A stretch of 64,000 bases of DNA from Brevibacillus agri (GCF_004117055.1 NZ_CP026363.1:602001-666000), one strand, 5' to 3'; shown: positions 45,623 to 55,502, counted from the first letter of the stretch. Made by a program: numbers and translations. Notes: generated by a model from the letters alone, not told the origin.

Positions 45623-46445
45623 AAACGGCAACGAAGTGTGGGGCTATCGGGTGCCCGCAGGCGTGATGAAGCATTATACGCCAGCAGACATGATTCAAAT
45701 GTACAAGTACCAGGAAGTGAATGGCGATACGACCGTGTTCGTAGGGGAAAAGGCGAGCGCAGACAGGCGCTACAGCTACTTCATCGGAATGGAAAACCCG
45801 AATCTCAGTCGGTACGTGATTTTTTACGACAACCAGGTCATCCTGCACTCGGAAATGCTGCGCGACCCGGACTATCATTTTACGCTGGACGAAATCAGGG
45901 AGTATGCAGCGATTATCGAGAAAAAGTCAGTGTACATCAAAGAGGTCATCGAAGACCTGAACTTGACGACGCGGCTGAGGAACAAAGAGCTGTCGCTGCA
46001 GCGGAAGACGGTCAACATGGTCACGCTCTTGCGCAGCATCGTGATTGACATCCTCAACGACCCGAAGTACGCCAACCGCCACATCGAATTTGCGTTCAGC
46101 GAAGAGTACATCCCCGTAGAGGCAGATGAAATCTTGATGTGGCGGGCGATCAACAACCTGATCTACAACGCGCTCGTCCACAACGATGACGGGGTAAAGA
46201 TTACGGTGAGCGTTGAAAAGAAAGAACGCGTGCGCATTACGATTGCGGACGATGGAAAAGGGATTAAAAAAGAAGAGCTGAACCGGATTTTTGACCGTTA
46301 CTACCGGGGGACGAACACGGGCGATGCGCATAAAGGCTCCGGGCTGGGCATGGCGATTGCTCACGATATCATCAAGGCGCATTAGGGAGAGATCGTCATC
46401 AACAGCGAGGAAGGACGCGGAACTGTAGTAGAGATTACTTTATAG
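45554..46445 (+). pseudogene. Sensor histidine kinase remnant
   Basis: Enters without a start: TFTLTPEGKDALQKKNAWIQ and NGNEVWGYRVPAGV belong to the extracytoplasmic sensor. Transmembrane segments are missing, and the H-box with the phosphorylated His is absent between LHSEMLRD and EIREYAAIIEKK. The ATPase part is recognisable (NNLIYNALVHN, DDGKGI, GSGLGMAIAHDIIKAH), then TAG at 46383-46385 interrupts before GEIVINSEEGRGT. At least three lesions, so it is non-functional. It was the partner of the response regulator upstream. Confidence 0.88.
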
Positions 46446-46846
46446 ATAATCATGTAGGGAAGCGGGACACCTGTGCAGGGTGTCTTTTTTATGCGGGTTT
46501 GTGGGAGGTTTGGATCACAGAAATTTATTTTATCTATCACATATTTTTTATTTTATATAAGTCTGAATATATTGATTTACCAACTGTTTTTCTAGTGAAT
46601 ATAATTGTTATTATCAGAAAAACATATTACAATAAACAAGTGTTTCTGGAGTAAAGCACGCTAAAAGGGGGAGAAGAATAATCTTACCAACTATTAGGAA
46701 TGCTTTATTAGAAGCACGACATGATGCAGGAGAACGTTTTTTATCAAGTAAAAATGATCGCCTGCTCATGATGTGTACGATTAGGTAGTACTCTACAGCT
46801 TTTTCGCAAATACAGCTAGCCAAAGCAGAGAGGAAGAAGAACCGAA
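46446..46846. other. Long leader region of permease gene with hairpin
   Basis: About 400 bp without a gene I can support. CATGATGCAGG (46720-46730) pairs with CCTGCTCATG (46761-46770) with one bulged base, about 80 bp before the permease start. I see no T-box or known riboswitch core. A regulatory leader is possible. Confidence 0.4.
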
Positions 46847-48232
46847 GTGGAAAAGAAAGAGTTAAAAAGGGGTCTGGAAACGCGCCACATTCAAATGATC
46901 GCATTGGGCGGTACAATTGGCGTAGGGCTCTTTATGGGTTCGGCAAGCACGATTCAATGGACGGGTCCATCCGTAATGCTTGCTTATGCAATTGTAGGAA
47001 TTTTTATATTTTTTATCATGCGCGCCATGGGGGAAATGCTGTATGTAGAGCCGAGCACCGGGTCGTTCGCGACGTTTGGCTACAAGTACATTCATCCCTT
47101 GGCTGGTTACTTGACGGCCTGGAGCAACTGGTTCCAGTGGGTCGTCGTGGGGATGGCGGAGATTATCGCCGTCGGGACGTACATGAAGTACTGGTTCCCG
47201 GATTTGCCGGCCTGGATTCCCGGGATTATTGCCATGCTGATTCTCGGGGCAGCGAACTTGTTCTCCGTTAAATCGTTTGGTGAATTTGAGTTTTGGTTCG
47301 CTATGATTAAAATTGTTACGATCGTCTTGATGATTATCGCCGGATTTGGCCTGATTTTCTTCGGAATCGGCAACGGCGGCAACGCAATCGGATTGTCGAA
47401 CCTGTGGGAACACGGCGGCTTTTTTGCTGGCGGCTGGACAGGCTTTTTCTTCGCTTTATCATTGGTAATCGGGGCTTATCAAGGGGTCGAGCTGATCGGG
47501 ATTACGGCTGGTGAGGCAAAAGATCCAAAGAAAACGTTGACGAGCGCGATCCAAAGCATCATCTGGCGTATTCTCATTTTCTACATCGGTGCAATCTTTG
47601 TTATTGTAACCGTTTACCCATGGGATCAACTGCAGTCGATTGGCAGCCCGTTCGTGGCGACGTTTGCGAAAATCGGGATTACGGCAGCGGCTGGACTGAT
47701 TAACTTTGTCGTTATCACCGCAGCGATGTCCGGCTGTAATAGTGGTATTTACAGTGCGGGTCGCATGCTTTATACGCTCGGTATGAACGGACAGGCTCCG
47801 AAAATTTTCACCAAGCTGTCCCATAACGGCGTGCCGCTTCTGGGGACGATCGGCGTGCTGATCGGCTTGGGCGTCGGCGTGATTTTGAGCTATATCGCGC
47901 CGGAAAATCTGTTTGTGTATGTGTACAGCGCAAGCGTGCTGCCTGGAATGGTTCCGTGGTTCGTCATTCTAATCAGCCAAATCCGCTTCCGCAAGCAAAG
48001 AGCGGCAGAGCTGCGCGATCATCCGTTCAAAATGCCGCTTGCTCCACTGACCAACTACGTCACGATTGCCTTTTTGCTGATGGTACTGGTCGGAATGTGG
48101 ATTAACGATGAAACACGCATCTCGCTGATTGCCGGGATTGTGTTCCTGGGCATCATGACGATCAGCTTTTACGCTTTTGGCATTGGCAAGGCGGTTCCGC
48201 TCGATGAGCAGGACGGGAACGCCAAGCGGTAA
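46847..48232 (+). CDS. Amino acid permease (APC family)
   Basis: 461 aa with 12 predicted membrane helices. The N-terminus [20 protein letters not shown] is the substrate-binding signature of the amino acid transporter (AAT) group that includes ProY, AnsP and YtnA. GTG 46847 is preceded by GAGGAAGAAG. It should import an amino acid with protons at the membrane; substrate cannot be told from sequence by eye. A terminator follows 20 bp after the stop, and it has its own leader, so it is a single-gene unit. Confidence 0.92.
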   Translation: MEKKELKRGLETRHIQMIALGGTIGVGLFMGSASTIQWTGPSVMLAYAIVGIFIFFIMRAMGEMLYVEPSTGSFATFGYKYIHPLAGYLTAWSNWFQWVVVGMAEIIAVGTYMKYWFPDLPAWIPGIIAMLILGAANLFSVKSFGEFEFWFAMIKIVTIVLMIIAGFGLIFFGIGNGGNAIGLSNLWEHGGFFAGGWTGFFFALSLVIGAYQGVELIGITAGEAKDPKKTLTSAIQSIIWRILIFYIGAIFVIVTVYPWDQLQSIGSPFVATFAKIGITAAAGLINFVVITAAMSGCNSGIYSAGRMLYTLGMNGQAPKIFTKLSHNGVPLLGTIGVLIGLGVGVILSYIAPENLFVYVYSASVLPGMVPWFVILISQIRFRKQRAAELRDHPFKMPLAPLTNYVTIAFLLMVLVGMWINDETRISLIAGIVFLGIMTISFYAFGIGKAVPLDEQDGNAKR

Positions 48233-48250
48233 TAATCGTTTGGGCAACAG

Positions 48251-48284
48251 ATAGGGACATTGGCGACGATGTCCCTATTTTTTT
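48251..48284 (+). terminator. Rho-independent terminator after permease
   Basis: ATAGGGACAT pairs with the ATGTCCCTAT arm (with an internal loop GGCGACG) and is followed by a T run. Confidence 0.85.
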
Positions 48285-48499
48285 GTGCAGATAAAAATTA
48301 TCCAGTATCAGGGCAACTAACCTTCGAGGTTCGCCAATGGCTTGGCGCAGCCAAGTTTTCTAATCTGTGCGGGAAAAAGAGGCGGTGCAGTTGCAGGGTT
48401 GAAATTTAAGTTCGAGAATCTTAAAATAAAGATATTATTTGGTGAGAAGCTACGTGTGTCACTGGAAGAAAAATGCGAAACAGTAAGGGGGCTTTTTGC

Positions 48500-49549
48500 G
48501 TGGAAATAGGGGTAAGCACCTTTGTCGAAACGACGCCGGACCCACAAACCGGCGAGGTTATCAGCCATGCGCAGCGTTTGCGGGAAGTGGTCGAGGAAAT
48601 TGTGCTGGCGGATCAGGTAGGGCTTGATGTGTTTGGCGTTGGCGAGCATCACCGGAAAGACTTTGCTGCGTCTTCTCCCGCGATGGTGCTTGCGGCGGCT
48701 GCGCCACAGACCAAGCGGATTCGACTGACGAGCGCGGTGACGGTGCTGTCTTCGGCTGACCCGGTTCGTGTATTCCAGGACTTTGCGACACTCGATGCGC
48801 TCTCGAACGGACGCGCAGAAATCATGGCCGGGAGAGGGTCTTTTATCGAATCATTTCCTTTGTTCGGCTATGATTTGAACGATTACGATGAGTTGTTCGA
48901 AGAAAAGCTGGAGCTGCTGCTGAAAATCCGCGCGTCGGAAAAGGTGACCTGGAGCGGCAAGCATCGGCCTGCCATCCAAAATCTCGGGATTTATCCGCGG
49001 CCTGTCCAGGACCCGCTGCCCGTCTGGATCGGCAGTGGCGGCAACACGCAATCGGCCATTCGGGCCGGACTGCTGGGGCTTCCGCTCGTTCTCGCCATCA
49101 TTGGCGGCCGCCCAGTGCAGTTTGCGCCGCTGGTCGAGCTGTACAGGCGCGCAGCGATCAAAGGCGGTCACGATCCGCGCAAGCTGCAGGTGGCTTCCCA
49201 CTCGCACGGCTTCATCGATTGGGATACGGAGACGGCAGCCGACAAATTTTTCCCGTCTACCCAGCAAGTCATGAACGTCCTGGGACGGGAGCGCGGCTGG
49301 GGGCACTACGACCGCTCGAGCTTTGACGCGGCCAGAAGCTTTGAAGGCGCGCTGTACGTAGGCGACCCGGAAACCGTAGCGGCGAAGATCATTCACCTGC
49401 GCAAACAGGTCGGGATCACCCGGTTCATGCTGCACGTTCCTGTAGGCACGATGCCGCACGATCAGGTCATGCAGGCGATTCGGCTCTTGGGCACCGAGGT
49501 GGCGCCGCGCGTGCGCGAAGAAGTGGCAAAGTGGGAAGCGGCAGAGTGA
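48500..49549 (+). CDS. Luciferase-like flavin monooxygenase (LLM class)
   Basis: 349 aa. The N-terminus VEIGVSTFVETTPDPQTGEV, then ADQVGLDVFGVGEHHRKDFA and IRLTSAVTVLSSADPVRVFQ, are typical of LLM-class oxidoreductases using FMNH2. GRGSFIESFPLFGYDLNDYD and PVWIGSGGNTQSAIRA complete the TIM-barrel pattern. GTG 48500 is preferred, with AAGGGGG about 9 bases upstream; the ATG at 48473 lies before that site. Substrate unknown. Single gene, terminated downstream. Confidence 0.9.
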   Translation: MEIGVSTFVETTPDPQTGEVISHAQRLREVVEEIVLADQVGLDVFGVGEHHRKDFAASSPAMVLAAAAPQTKRIRLTSAVTVLSSADPVRVFQDFATLDALSNGRAEIMAGRGSFIESFPLFGYDLNDYDELFEEKLELLLKIRASEKVTWSGKHRPAIQNLGIYPRPVQDPLPVWIGSGGNTQSAIRAGLLGLPLVLAIIGGRPVQFAPLVELYRRAAIKGGHDPRKLQVASHSHGFIDWDTETAADKFFPSTQQVMNVLGRERGWGHYDRSSFDAARSFEGALYVGDPETVAAKIIHLRKQVGITRFMLHVPVGTMPHDQVMQAIRLLGTEVAPRVREEVAKWEAAE

Positions 49550-49618
49550 ACCAGCCGTCGGCAGCGTGGTCTGCTCTGTCTGGGGAGTCCTCGTGACGAG
49601 CAAAAAGGCAGATTGTAT

Positions 49619-49652
49619 GAGGTGGAAGCAGTCAGATGCTCCACCTTTTTTT
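49619..49652 (+). terminator. Rho-independent terminator
   Basis: AGGTGGA-GCA faces TGC-TCCACCT with a 6-nt loop and one bulged A, followed by seven T. Confidence 0.85.
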
Positions 49653-49733
49653 ATTTGGATAGTACGAGACGTAACGTACGGCAGGAACGTCTACCTTGTA
49701 ACCAATCATCAAAGCAAATAAGGTGGGCTTCCT

Positions 49734-50279
49734 ATGAAAAAAGTGGTCGTCACGTGCTTTTGCATGCTTTTCGCAGCTTTTGTCAGCAGTTGCGCCCCGG
49801 AGGAAACTGTACAGGAGAACGCCTTGCCAGCGCCGAAAGAAGCTCCGGCCGCGGCTGATGCCGGTGCTGCGTTGAATCAGACGATAGACATCTCCGCAAA
49901 CCAGAACAAAATCGCCAGCTATATGGTGGAGGAATGCAAAAAGGCGTTCTCGCCCTACTATGAGCTGCTGGCGTTTACTTTGTCCGACTACGAGGAAAAA
50001 ACCGTCGATGGAAAAGTGGAAGCCATTTTCGGGTATCAGGTGAAATATAAAAACTTCGAAAAAGACCCGGACACCGTAGACTACATCAAGGCGGCAAAAG
50101 CCAAAGGCGACCCGCGATATCAGCAGTTGCACGACGAGTATTTGCAGCCCAAAGAAATGAACTTTCATTTGAAGGCGGTAATCGAACATAACGGCTCTGT
50201 CACGCTTTACACCAATGTAAAACCAAAAGGGATACAGTGGGAAAAAGTCGTCATGTCTGACTTTGTACTGAAAAAATAG
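49734..50279 (+). CDS. Hypothetical lipoprotein
   Basis: 181 aa. A short signal peptide with lipobox FVSSC and lipidation at C20, then a low-complexity Ala/Pro/Glu linker (21-48) and a folded domain of about 130 residues with alternating beta strands. It would be anchored on the outer face of the membrane. No family recognised. Own start at ATG 49734 with AAGGTGGG upstream; no obvious operon partner. Confidence 0.75.
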   Translation: MKKVVVTCFCMLFAAFVSSCAPEETVQENALPAPKEAPAAADAGAALNQTIDISANQNKIASYMVEECKKAFSPYYELLAFTLSDYEEKTVDGKVEAIFGYQVKYKNFEKDPDTVDYIKAAKAKGDPRYQQLHDEYLQPKEMNFHLKAVIEHNGSVTLYTNVKPKGIQWEKVVMSDFVLKK

Positions 50280-50416
50280 GCGAATAGGCACGTTTTCCAG
50301 AATCGGATGAATTAACGGTTTCAAAGAACTGGAAAGTAGGGTATATTCCTAGGTGGGCAATAATACCTATTTCATTAGTTGGATCACCCATTACAAGCAT
50401 TCGGGGAGGCAGCATT

Positions 50417-52114
50417 TTGAAGACGACGTTATTTGCGCAGGAGACTCCTTTACATAAAGTCTTTTCCGATGATTACTTGTTTACGATTCCTTCCGTTCAG
50501 CGTCCGTACTCATGGACGACCAACGAAGCGGGAGAACTGCTGGATGATTTGCTCGACTTTATCGAACATTACGGGATTACGGAAAAAAATATTGGCGATG
50601 TAGAGGAGCCTTATTTTCTCGGCAGCATTGTGCTGGTCAAGAAAGACGGCCCTCATGCAGAAGTGTTGGACGGCCAGCAGCGGCTTACGACATTGACGAT
50701 TTTGCTTGCGGTATTGCGGGATTATTTGGGCGACGACTACGCTGCCGAGATTGATGACATGATCGTGCAAAGAGGGAGCAAGATTCGAAACATTGCCGAT
50801 ACGTACCGTCTCTGTCTGCGCAATCGCGACAGCGACTTTTTCAAAGTGAGCATTCAGGAGCGGGGCGCTACGCAAAAGCTGAATGCAGATACGCCCGTGA
50901 AAACGGACAGTCAAAAGGCGATTCGGGACAACGCCCTGTACTTTTTGGAGCGGCTCAACGAATTGGATCCGCAGACGGTCAAGACGCTGCCTGGCGTGAT
51001 CGCAACGCTTTGCTATATTGTCGTGGTGTCGACTCCCAATTTTGATTCGGCTTTCCGCATTTTTACCGTGCTGAATGATCGCGGGCTGGATCTGATGACG
51101 AGCGATATTTTCAAAGCGCAGGTCATTGGCGATATCCCGAAACATGAGCAGGACCACTACACAAGCAAGTGGGAAGACGTCGAGGTTTCTCTCGGCAGGG
51201 ACCGTTTCAACAAGCTGTTCGATCACATGAGGATGATTATCCAGAAGCGAAAAGGCAGCGCGAATTACAAAGACGAGTACAACGAGATTTTTTCCACGAT
51301 CAGCGGCAGCCGGTTTATTGATGAATACTTGATCCCGTATGGGGAGATTTATTTAAAGCTGGTAAACTACAATTCATTTTTCAGCCAGCAGCCACAGCTT
51401 ATCAAGATTTTGAGCTTGTTGAACCGGATTGACAACAACGACTGGATTCCGCCTGCCATGTACTACATGCGTCATCACAACCAAAAGGTAGAAGATTTTC
51501 TCTACCGCCTGGAGGTGCTGGCTGGTACGAGCATGATTTTGCGGAAAAACTTCAACTGGCGCATGTCGCGGTACTCGCAAATTTTGCGAGAGATGGATAA
51601 AGGCGTCGACATGTTTTCCGACGAGTCGGCTCTTGAGGTGACGGAAGAGGATAAGCAGGAAGTCATTCGCATGCTGAACGGAGATGTGTACACGGATCTC
51701 AAGGATACGGCGAAGCGCTATTTGCTTTTGCGCCTGGACTCGCTTTTGACGGCAGGGCAGCCTTACTACGACTATTCGGTTATTACCGTCGAGCACGTCT
51801 TGCCGCAAACGCCCAAACCGAACAGCGACTGGTTGCAGCATTTCCCCAATCCTTCCGAGTACGTTCATAAACTGGGCAATCTCGTGTTGCTGACACGGGC
51901 CAAAAATGCGCAGGCCAAAAACTATGATTTTCAAAAGAAGAAAGCCTCCTATTTTCAAACGAGCAACGGGATCAGCTCATTTGCGCTCACGACTCAAGTG
52001 ATTCAGGAGAAAGAGTGGACGCCGGATGTTTTGAAAAAGAGACAAAAGAAGCTGATCGACTTGCTCAAAAACGCCTGGAACCTGCACGCGAAAAGCACGA
52101 CGACGAGACCTTGA
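50417..52114 (+). CDS. GmrSD-type (DUF262 + DUF1524) type IV restriction-like protein
   Basis: 565 aa, single chain. The N-terminal DUF262 domain has FTIPSVQRPYSWT and the DGQQRLTTLT nucleotide-binding motif (D85). The C-terminal DUF1524 domain has the HNH-like TVEH460VLPQTP and HKLGNLVLLTRAKN. GmrSD enzymes cut DNA with modified cytosines using NTP; fused single-chain forms are common. The start is TTG 50417 with GGGGAGG 7-8 bases upstream. It lies outside the main island among core genes and has no methylase beside it, as expected for type IV. Confidence 0.88.
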   Translation: MKTTLFAQETPLHKVFSDDYLFTIPSVQRPYSWTTNEAGELLDDLLDFIEHYGITEKNIGDVEEPYFLGSIVLVKKDGPHAEVLDGQQRLTTLTILLAVLRDYLGDDYAAEIDDMIVQRGSKIRNIADTYRLCLRNRDSDFFKVSIQERGATQKLNADTPVKTDSQKAIRDNALYFLERLNELDPQTVKTLPGVIATLCYIVVVSTPNFDSAFRIFTVLNDRGLDLMTSDIFKAQVIGDIPKHEQDHYTSKWEDVEVSLGRDRFNKLFDHMRMIIQKRKGSANYKDEYNEIFSTISGSRFIDEYLIPYGEIYLKLVNYNSFFSQQPQLIKILSLLNRIDNNDWIPPAMYYMRHHNQKVEDFLYRLEVLAGTSMILRKNFNWRMSRYSQILREMDKGVDMFSDESALEVTEEDKQEVIRMLNGDVYTDLKDTAKRYLLLRLDSLLTAGQPYYDYSVITVEHVLPQTPKPNSDWLQHFPNPSEYVHKLGNLVLLTRAKNAQAKNYDFQKKKASYFQTSNGISSFALTTQVIQEKEWTPDVLKKRQKKLIDLLKNAWNLHAKSTTTRP

Positions 52115-52276
52115 CACATGGACGCCTTCGGTAAGTTCGAAGGACTGCCGTTTTTGCCGGATGGCAGAAAACTTCGCTGCCTTGACGGGCGCGTGGTGGA
52201 GAGGCCGGGCGTTTACGCGGACGTCCCGTGTGTGTTTGCTGCTGGCGCATGAGTTATGTGGAAAAAGGAGAAGTGG

Positions 52277-52316
52277 GACGATGGCTGCTGGTAGAGCAGG
52301 GGCCATCGTCTTTTTT
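52277..52316 (+). terminator. Rho-independent terminator
   Basis: GACGATGGC (52277-52285) pairs with GCCATCGTC (52302-52310), then six T. It lies about 160 bp after the GmrSD-like gene. The stretch 52115-52447 otherwise holds a smaller inverted repeat near 52128 (CTTCG) and the acoR leader, no gene. Confidence 0.75.
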
Positions 52317-52447
52317 GGTTGTTCGTGTGAATGCGGACGGTGATTTTGGAGAGCAGCCGTCAAAAACAGACAGACCTTGAAACTTCTGAACATTCGGGAT
52401 AATCTTGAGGGAAAGGATTGATTCGTAAAGCGGAGGGTGGTTGATGC

Positions 52448-54358
52448 ATGTTCGAGGAAAGCGTTTCGTTGCGGATGTGGAAACGTTTTGTTCAAGAAGG
52501 TGTAATTGACTCAGCACGAATCAACAAACGGATTACAGAGTCGTGGCATCGCTGCAAAAGAAATCGGGTAAATCCGTACGCAGGAACGGGACAGGTTGTG
52601 TTGGCAGGAGACGCTTTGAAAAGGCAGCAGGAGAGCAGCCGGCTTTTGCTGGAGCTTGCCTTGCCGCAGATCGACCGACTGTCGCCTTTTATTCACGATG
52701 TGGGAATGATTGCGCTCGTGATTGATCCCGAGGGCTATGTGTTGAGCATGCGCGGCGAAAAACGGGCACTTTTGGATGCGAACGCGATCAATTTCGTCGA
52801 GGGCGTGCGCTGGACGGAGGAAGAGGTAGGGACCAATGCCATCGGAACGGCGCTCATGGCAAAGGAAGCGATCATGGTCAACGGGACGGAGCATTATTCT
52901 GTTGCCTCTCATCGCTGGAGCTGTTTTGCCGCGCCGATTCGCGACGAAGCAGGCGGCCTGCTCGGGGTCATTGACGTATCCAGCCCGCTGGAGCGCAGCC
53001 ATCCCCAGACGATGGCGACCGTTATGACATTGGCGTACTCCATCGAGCAGGCGTGGATGAAGCAGCGGCAGCAGGACGAGCTGGAATTGCTGCAGCGCTC
53101 CGTGCTTTTGGCGGACGAACCGGAACGGCATCTGATCGTCTACAACCAGGAAGAGCGGGTGGTGTACGCGAGTGCGGGCATACGCAAACAAATTGCTGGC
53201 TGGTCAGGACGGACGCGGCGCGAGCTGGCCGAATACGGGCTGATGGAGGTCAGGCAAGCCCCGGTGTTCTCCGGGCGCCATAACGGCTTGATCGGCTGGA
53301 TTGTCGAGCTGACTCCCAGCAGCACGCGGGCTCCGCGCATTTTTCTCAGCGGCAGCCCCGCGTTTCAGTTCAAAGGCGAGAAGGGAACAAGCGCGGCTTT
53401 TGCCCGTGTGCTGCGGGAGCTGGAGCGAATTGCGCCAACGGACGGCAATGTCGTGATTTACGGCGAGAGCGGCACGGGAAAAGAGCTGGCGGCGCAAGCG
53501 ATTCACGACAACAGCCCGCGCCGGGAAGGGCCGTTTGTCGCGGTCAACTGCGGGGCGATCCCGCGCGAGCTGATGGAAAGCGAGCTGTTTGGCTACGTCG
53601 AGGGAGCCTTCACGGGGGCGCGCCGCCGCGGGTACAAGGGCAAGCTGGCGCAGGCCAACGGGGGAACGCTGTTTCTCGACGAGATCGGGGAAATTCCGGC
53701 GGCGATGCAGGTAGCTTTGCTGCGAGTCCTCCAGGAGCGAAAAGTCACGCCGATCGGGAGTGCGGAAGAACAATCGCTGGATATTCGCGTCATCGCGGCT
53801 ACGCACCGCAATTTGCGCCAGCAGGTGAGCGAAGGCACGTTTCGCGAGGACTTGTACTATCGGCTGCACGTGCTGCCCGTCTCGCTGCCGCCGCTTCGTT
53901 CGCGCAAGGAGGACATTCCGCTGCTCATTCGGCATTATTGCCGCAAAAACGGCTACGACGAGCTGGAGTTGCCGGACGTTTTGCAAAAGGAGCTGCTAGC
54001 CTACGACTGGCCGGGAAACATTCGCGAGCTGTACAACGTGGTGGAGCGTCTCAGGGTGATTCCCAGAGAAGATTGGAAGCGTTTTCTTACCGGCTTGACC
54101 AAGCCCGATCTGAACCACGATTTTTCCGTCTCCGTGTATCCGGACCAGCCAAGTACAGATTTGCGCCTCGGCGCAGGTCACGCGGCAAACGAGCCAGCTT
54201 TTTACGAACCGGACTCCTTGCGCTATCGCGAGAAGCTGGAACGGCAAACGATCGTCCAGGCGCTGGAAAAGAGCGGCGGCAGCGCGTCTGTGGCGGCCGA
54301 GCTGCTGGGCATTCCGCGCAGCACTTTTTACCGCAAGCTGAAAAAGTATCGGCTCTGA
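52448..54358 (+). CDS. acoR: Sigma-54-dependent activator of acetoin catabolism
   Basis: 636 aa. An N-terminal GAF-like sensor region (about 70-200, with GVRWTEEEVGTNAIGTAL) is followed by a second sensor segment, then the AAA+ domain: Walker A G339ESGTGKE, and the sigma-54 contact loop G386AFTGA391, Walker B GGTLFLDEIGE. The C-terminus is a Fis-type HTH (GSASVAAELLGIPRSTFYRK). It would bind the upstream site near 55.3 kb when acetoin is present and open the SigL promoter at 55.42 kb. Located upstream of the operon instead of downstream as in B. subtilis. Confidence 0.93.
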   Translation: MFEESVSLRMWKRFVQEGVIDSARINKRITESWHRCKRNRVNPYAGTGQVVLAGDALKRQQESSRLLLELALPQIDRLSPFIHDVGMIALVIDPEGYVLSMRGEKRALLDANAINFVEGVRWTEEEVGTNAIGTALMAKEAIMVNGTEHYSVASHRWSCFAAPIRDEAGGLLGVIDVSSPLERSHPQTMATVMTLAYSIEQAWMKQRQQDELELLQRSVLLADEPERHLIVYNQEERVVYASAGIRKQIAGWSGRTRRELAEYGLMEVRQAPVFSGRHNGLIGWIVELTPSSTRAPRIFLSGSPAFQFKGEKGTSAAFARVLRELERIAPTDGNVVIYGESGTGKELAAQAIHDNSPRREGPFVAVNCGAIPRELMESELFGYVEGAFTGARRRGYKGKLAQANGGTLFLDEIGEIPAAMQVALLRVLQERKVTPIGSAEEQSLDIRVIAATHRNLRQQVSEGTFREDLYYRLHVLPVSLPPLRSRKEDIPLLIRHYCRKNGYDELELPDVLQKELLAYDWPGNIRELYNVVERLRVIPREDWKRFLTGLTKPDLNHDFSVSVYPDQPSTDLRLGAGHAANEPAFYEPDSLRYREKLERQTIVQALEKSGGSASVAAELLGIPRSTFYRKLKKYRL

Positions 54359-54395
54359 GCCTCTGACGACGAAAACAACAGGGAGGAACGCACGT

Positions 54396-55229
54396 ATGCA
54401 ACCGACATGGCGACAAACGACGCTGCAACTGCTCGACACGACCTCCCGGATACATACGGGGGACGTGCTTGTCCCGTTTGGCATCGACGAAGCGTACGCC
54501 CGCCTGTGTGCAAAAGATGCGGCAATCGCGCCGCTGGTTCACCTCTGGCGGCACGAAAAGGCAGTGGTGCTCGGCTCGCGGGACGCCAAGCTGCCACAGG
54601 CGGCGGAGGCTGTTCGCGAGCTGGAGGCAAAAGGATATCGCACGGCTGTCCGCCAATCGGGGGGCGCGGCCGTTCCGCTCGCTCCGGGCGTGGTCAATCT
54701 GTCGCTGGTGATGCCTGTCGGAGCTGCCGACTTGAATCCCGAGCCGTTTTTCGCGCAAATGGTCGAGCTGATTCGCGCAGCGTTGGGCGACGATGGAGAG
54801 CGCATGAACAGCGGCGAGGTCGTAGGTTCCTATTGTCCAGGGACGTACGATCTTGCCATCGACGGCTATAAATTTTGCGGGATTGCCCAGCGGCGTTTGA
54901 CACGCGCCGTTGCTGTGCAGGCGTTCATCAATGCAGAGGGCTGCGGGCGTGCGTACGGTGAGGTCGTCCAGTCCTTTTACGAGACGGCTGCCCAAGGAGC
55001 CTGTGTCGAGCAGTATCCGCAGGTGCAGCCTGAACGGATGGCAAGCCTGTCCGAGCTGGGCGTGCCGGGTGGAGCCGAATGGTTGGCCGCGCGAATACGC
55101 AAGGTGTTGCACGCACAGGCAGCATCTTCGTTTTCGGTGCTGGATGTCTGTCCGCCATGGCTTGCCCGGGAGGCGGAGAGCGCGCTCCATATGCTGCAAG
55201 GAAGACAGCGTCACCTGGTCGGTTCTTAA
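54396..55229 (+). CDS. lipL: Octanoyl-[GcvH]:protein N-octanoyltransferase-like (LipL)
   Basis: 277 aa of the biotin/lipoate ligase fold. AVRQSGGAAVPLAPGVVNLS is the family's substrate loop, and GSYC147PGTYDLAIDGYKFC contains the cysteine used by LipL as acyl acceptor, distinguishing it from LplA ligases, which keep a lysine and ATP use. It would transfer octanoyl groups to E2 lipoyl domains. Here it lies between acoR and acoA, so it probably serves AcoC. AGGGAGG precedes ATG 54396; a hairpin ends it at its own stop codon. Confidence 0.85.
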   Translation: MQPTWRQTTLQLLDTTSRIHTGDVLVPFGIDEAYARLCAKDAAIAPLVHLWRHEKAVVLGSRDAKLPQAAEAVRELEAKGYRTAVRQSGGAAVPLAPGVVNLSLVMPVGAADLNPEPFFAQMVELIRAALGDDGERMNSGEVVGSYCPGTYDLAIDGYKFCGIAQRRLTRAVAVQAFINAEGCGRAYGEVVQSFYETAAQGACVEQYPQVQPERMASLSELGVPGGAEWLAARIRKVLHAQAASSFSVLDVCPPWLAREAESALHMLQGRQRHLVGS

Positions 55230-55245
55230 AGAACCGGCCTTTTTT
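55217..55245 (+). terminator. Terminator overlapping lipL stop
   Basis: GGTCGGTTCTT pairs with AAGAACCGGCC (one G-U pair), almost no loop, then six T. It separates lipL from the SigL-driven operon. Confidence 0.75.
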
Positions 55246-55308
55246 ATTTTCTGCCATCGACCAAGCCGGACAGAGGCAGGTGCGGCCCAGTGAGAATGTG
55301 AGAAAAAA

Positions 55309-55363
55309 TGGGACAAAATGGGACGCCCGTCTCAGTTTGTCTCACCTGCGAGGGACATGTCCC
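55309..55363. promoter_or_regulatory. Candidate AcoR upstream activating sequence
   Basis: TGGGACAAAATGGGAC (55309-55324) and the inverse of TGAGACAAACTGAGAC (55329-55344) form a large palindrome in which each arm holds two TGRGAC half sites 10 bp apart. A further perfect palindrome GGGACATGTCCC lies at 55352-55363. The set is 60-110 bp upstream of the -24 element, the normal distance for an enhancer of sigma-54 promoters. Confidence 0.75.
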
Positions 55364-55420
55364 GGCAAAACGAGGCGGAAACATGGCGCAAATACGCGTT
55401 TTTGTCGGACAGGCCCAGGC

Positions 55421-55436
55421 TGGCACAAGGATTGCA
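55421..55436 (+). promoter_or_regulatory. Sigma-54 (SigL) -24/-12 promoter of acoABCL
   Basis: TGGCAC at 55421-55426, five bases, then TTGCA at 55432-55436: an exact match to TGGCAC-N5-TTGCW. The acoA start is 66 bp downstream. Confidence 0.93.
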
Positions 55437-55502
55437 CATAGAAAAGGGCAAGAGCGATCGACCGGTCGTTCCAGACAAGTCACGATGGAGGAGGCGTATC
55501 TG

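Noticed and set aside
46614-46840. T-box leader before the amino acid permease
   Set aside because: No conserved T-box sequence and no terminator/antiterminator pair; only one bulged hairpin.
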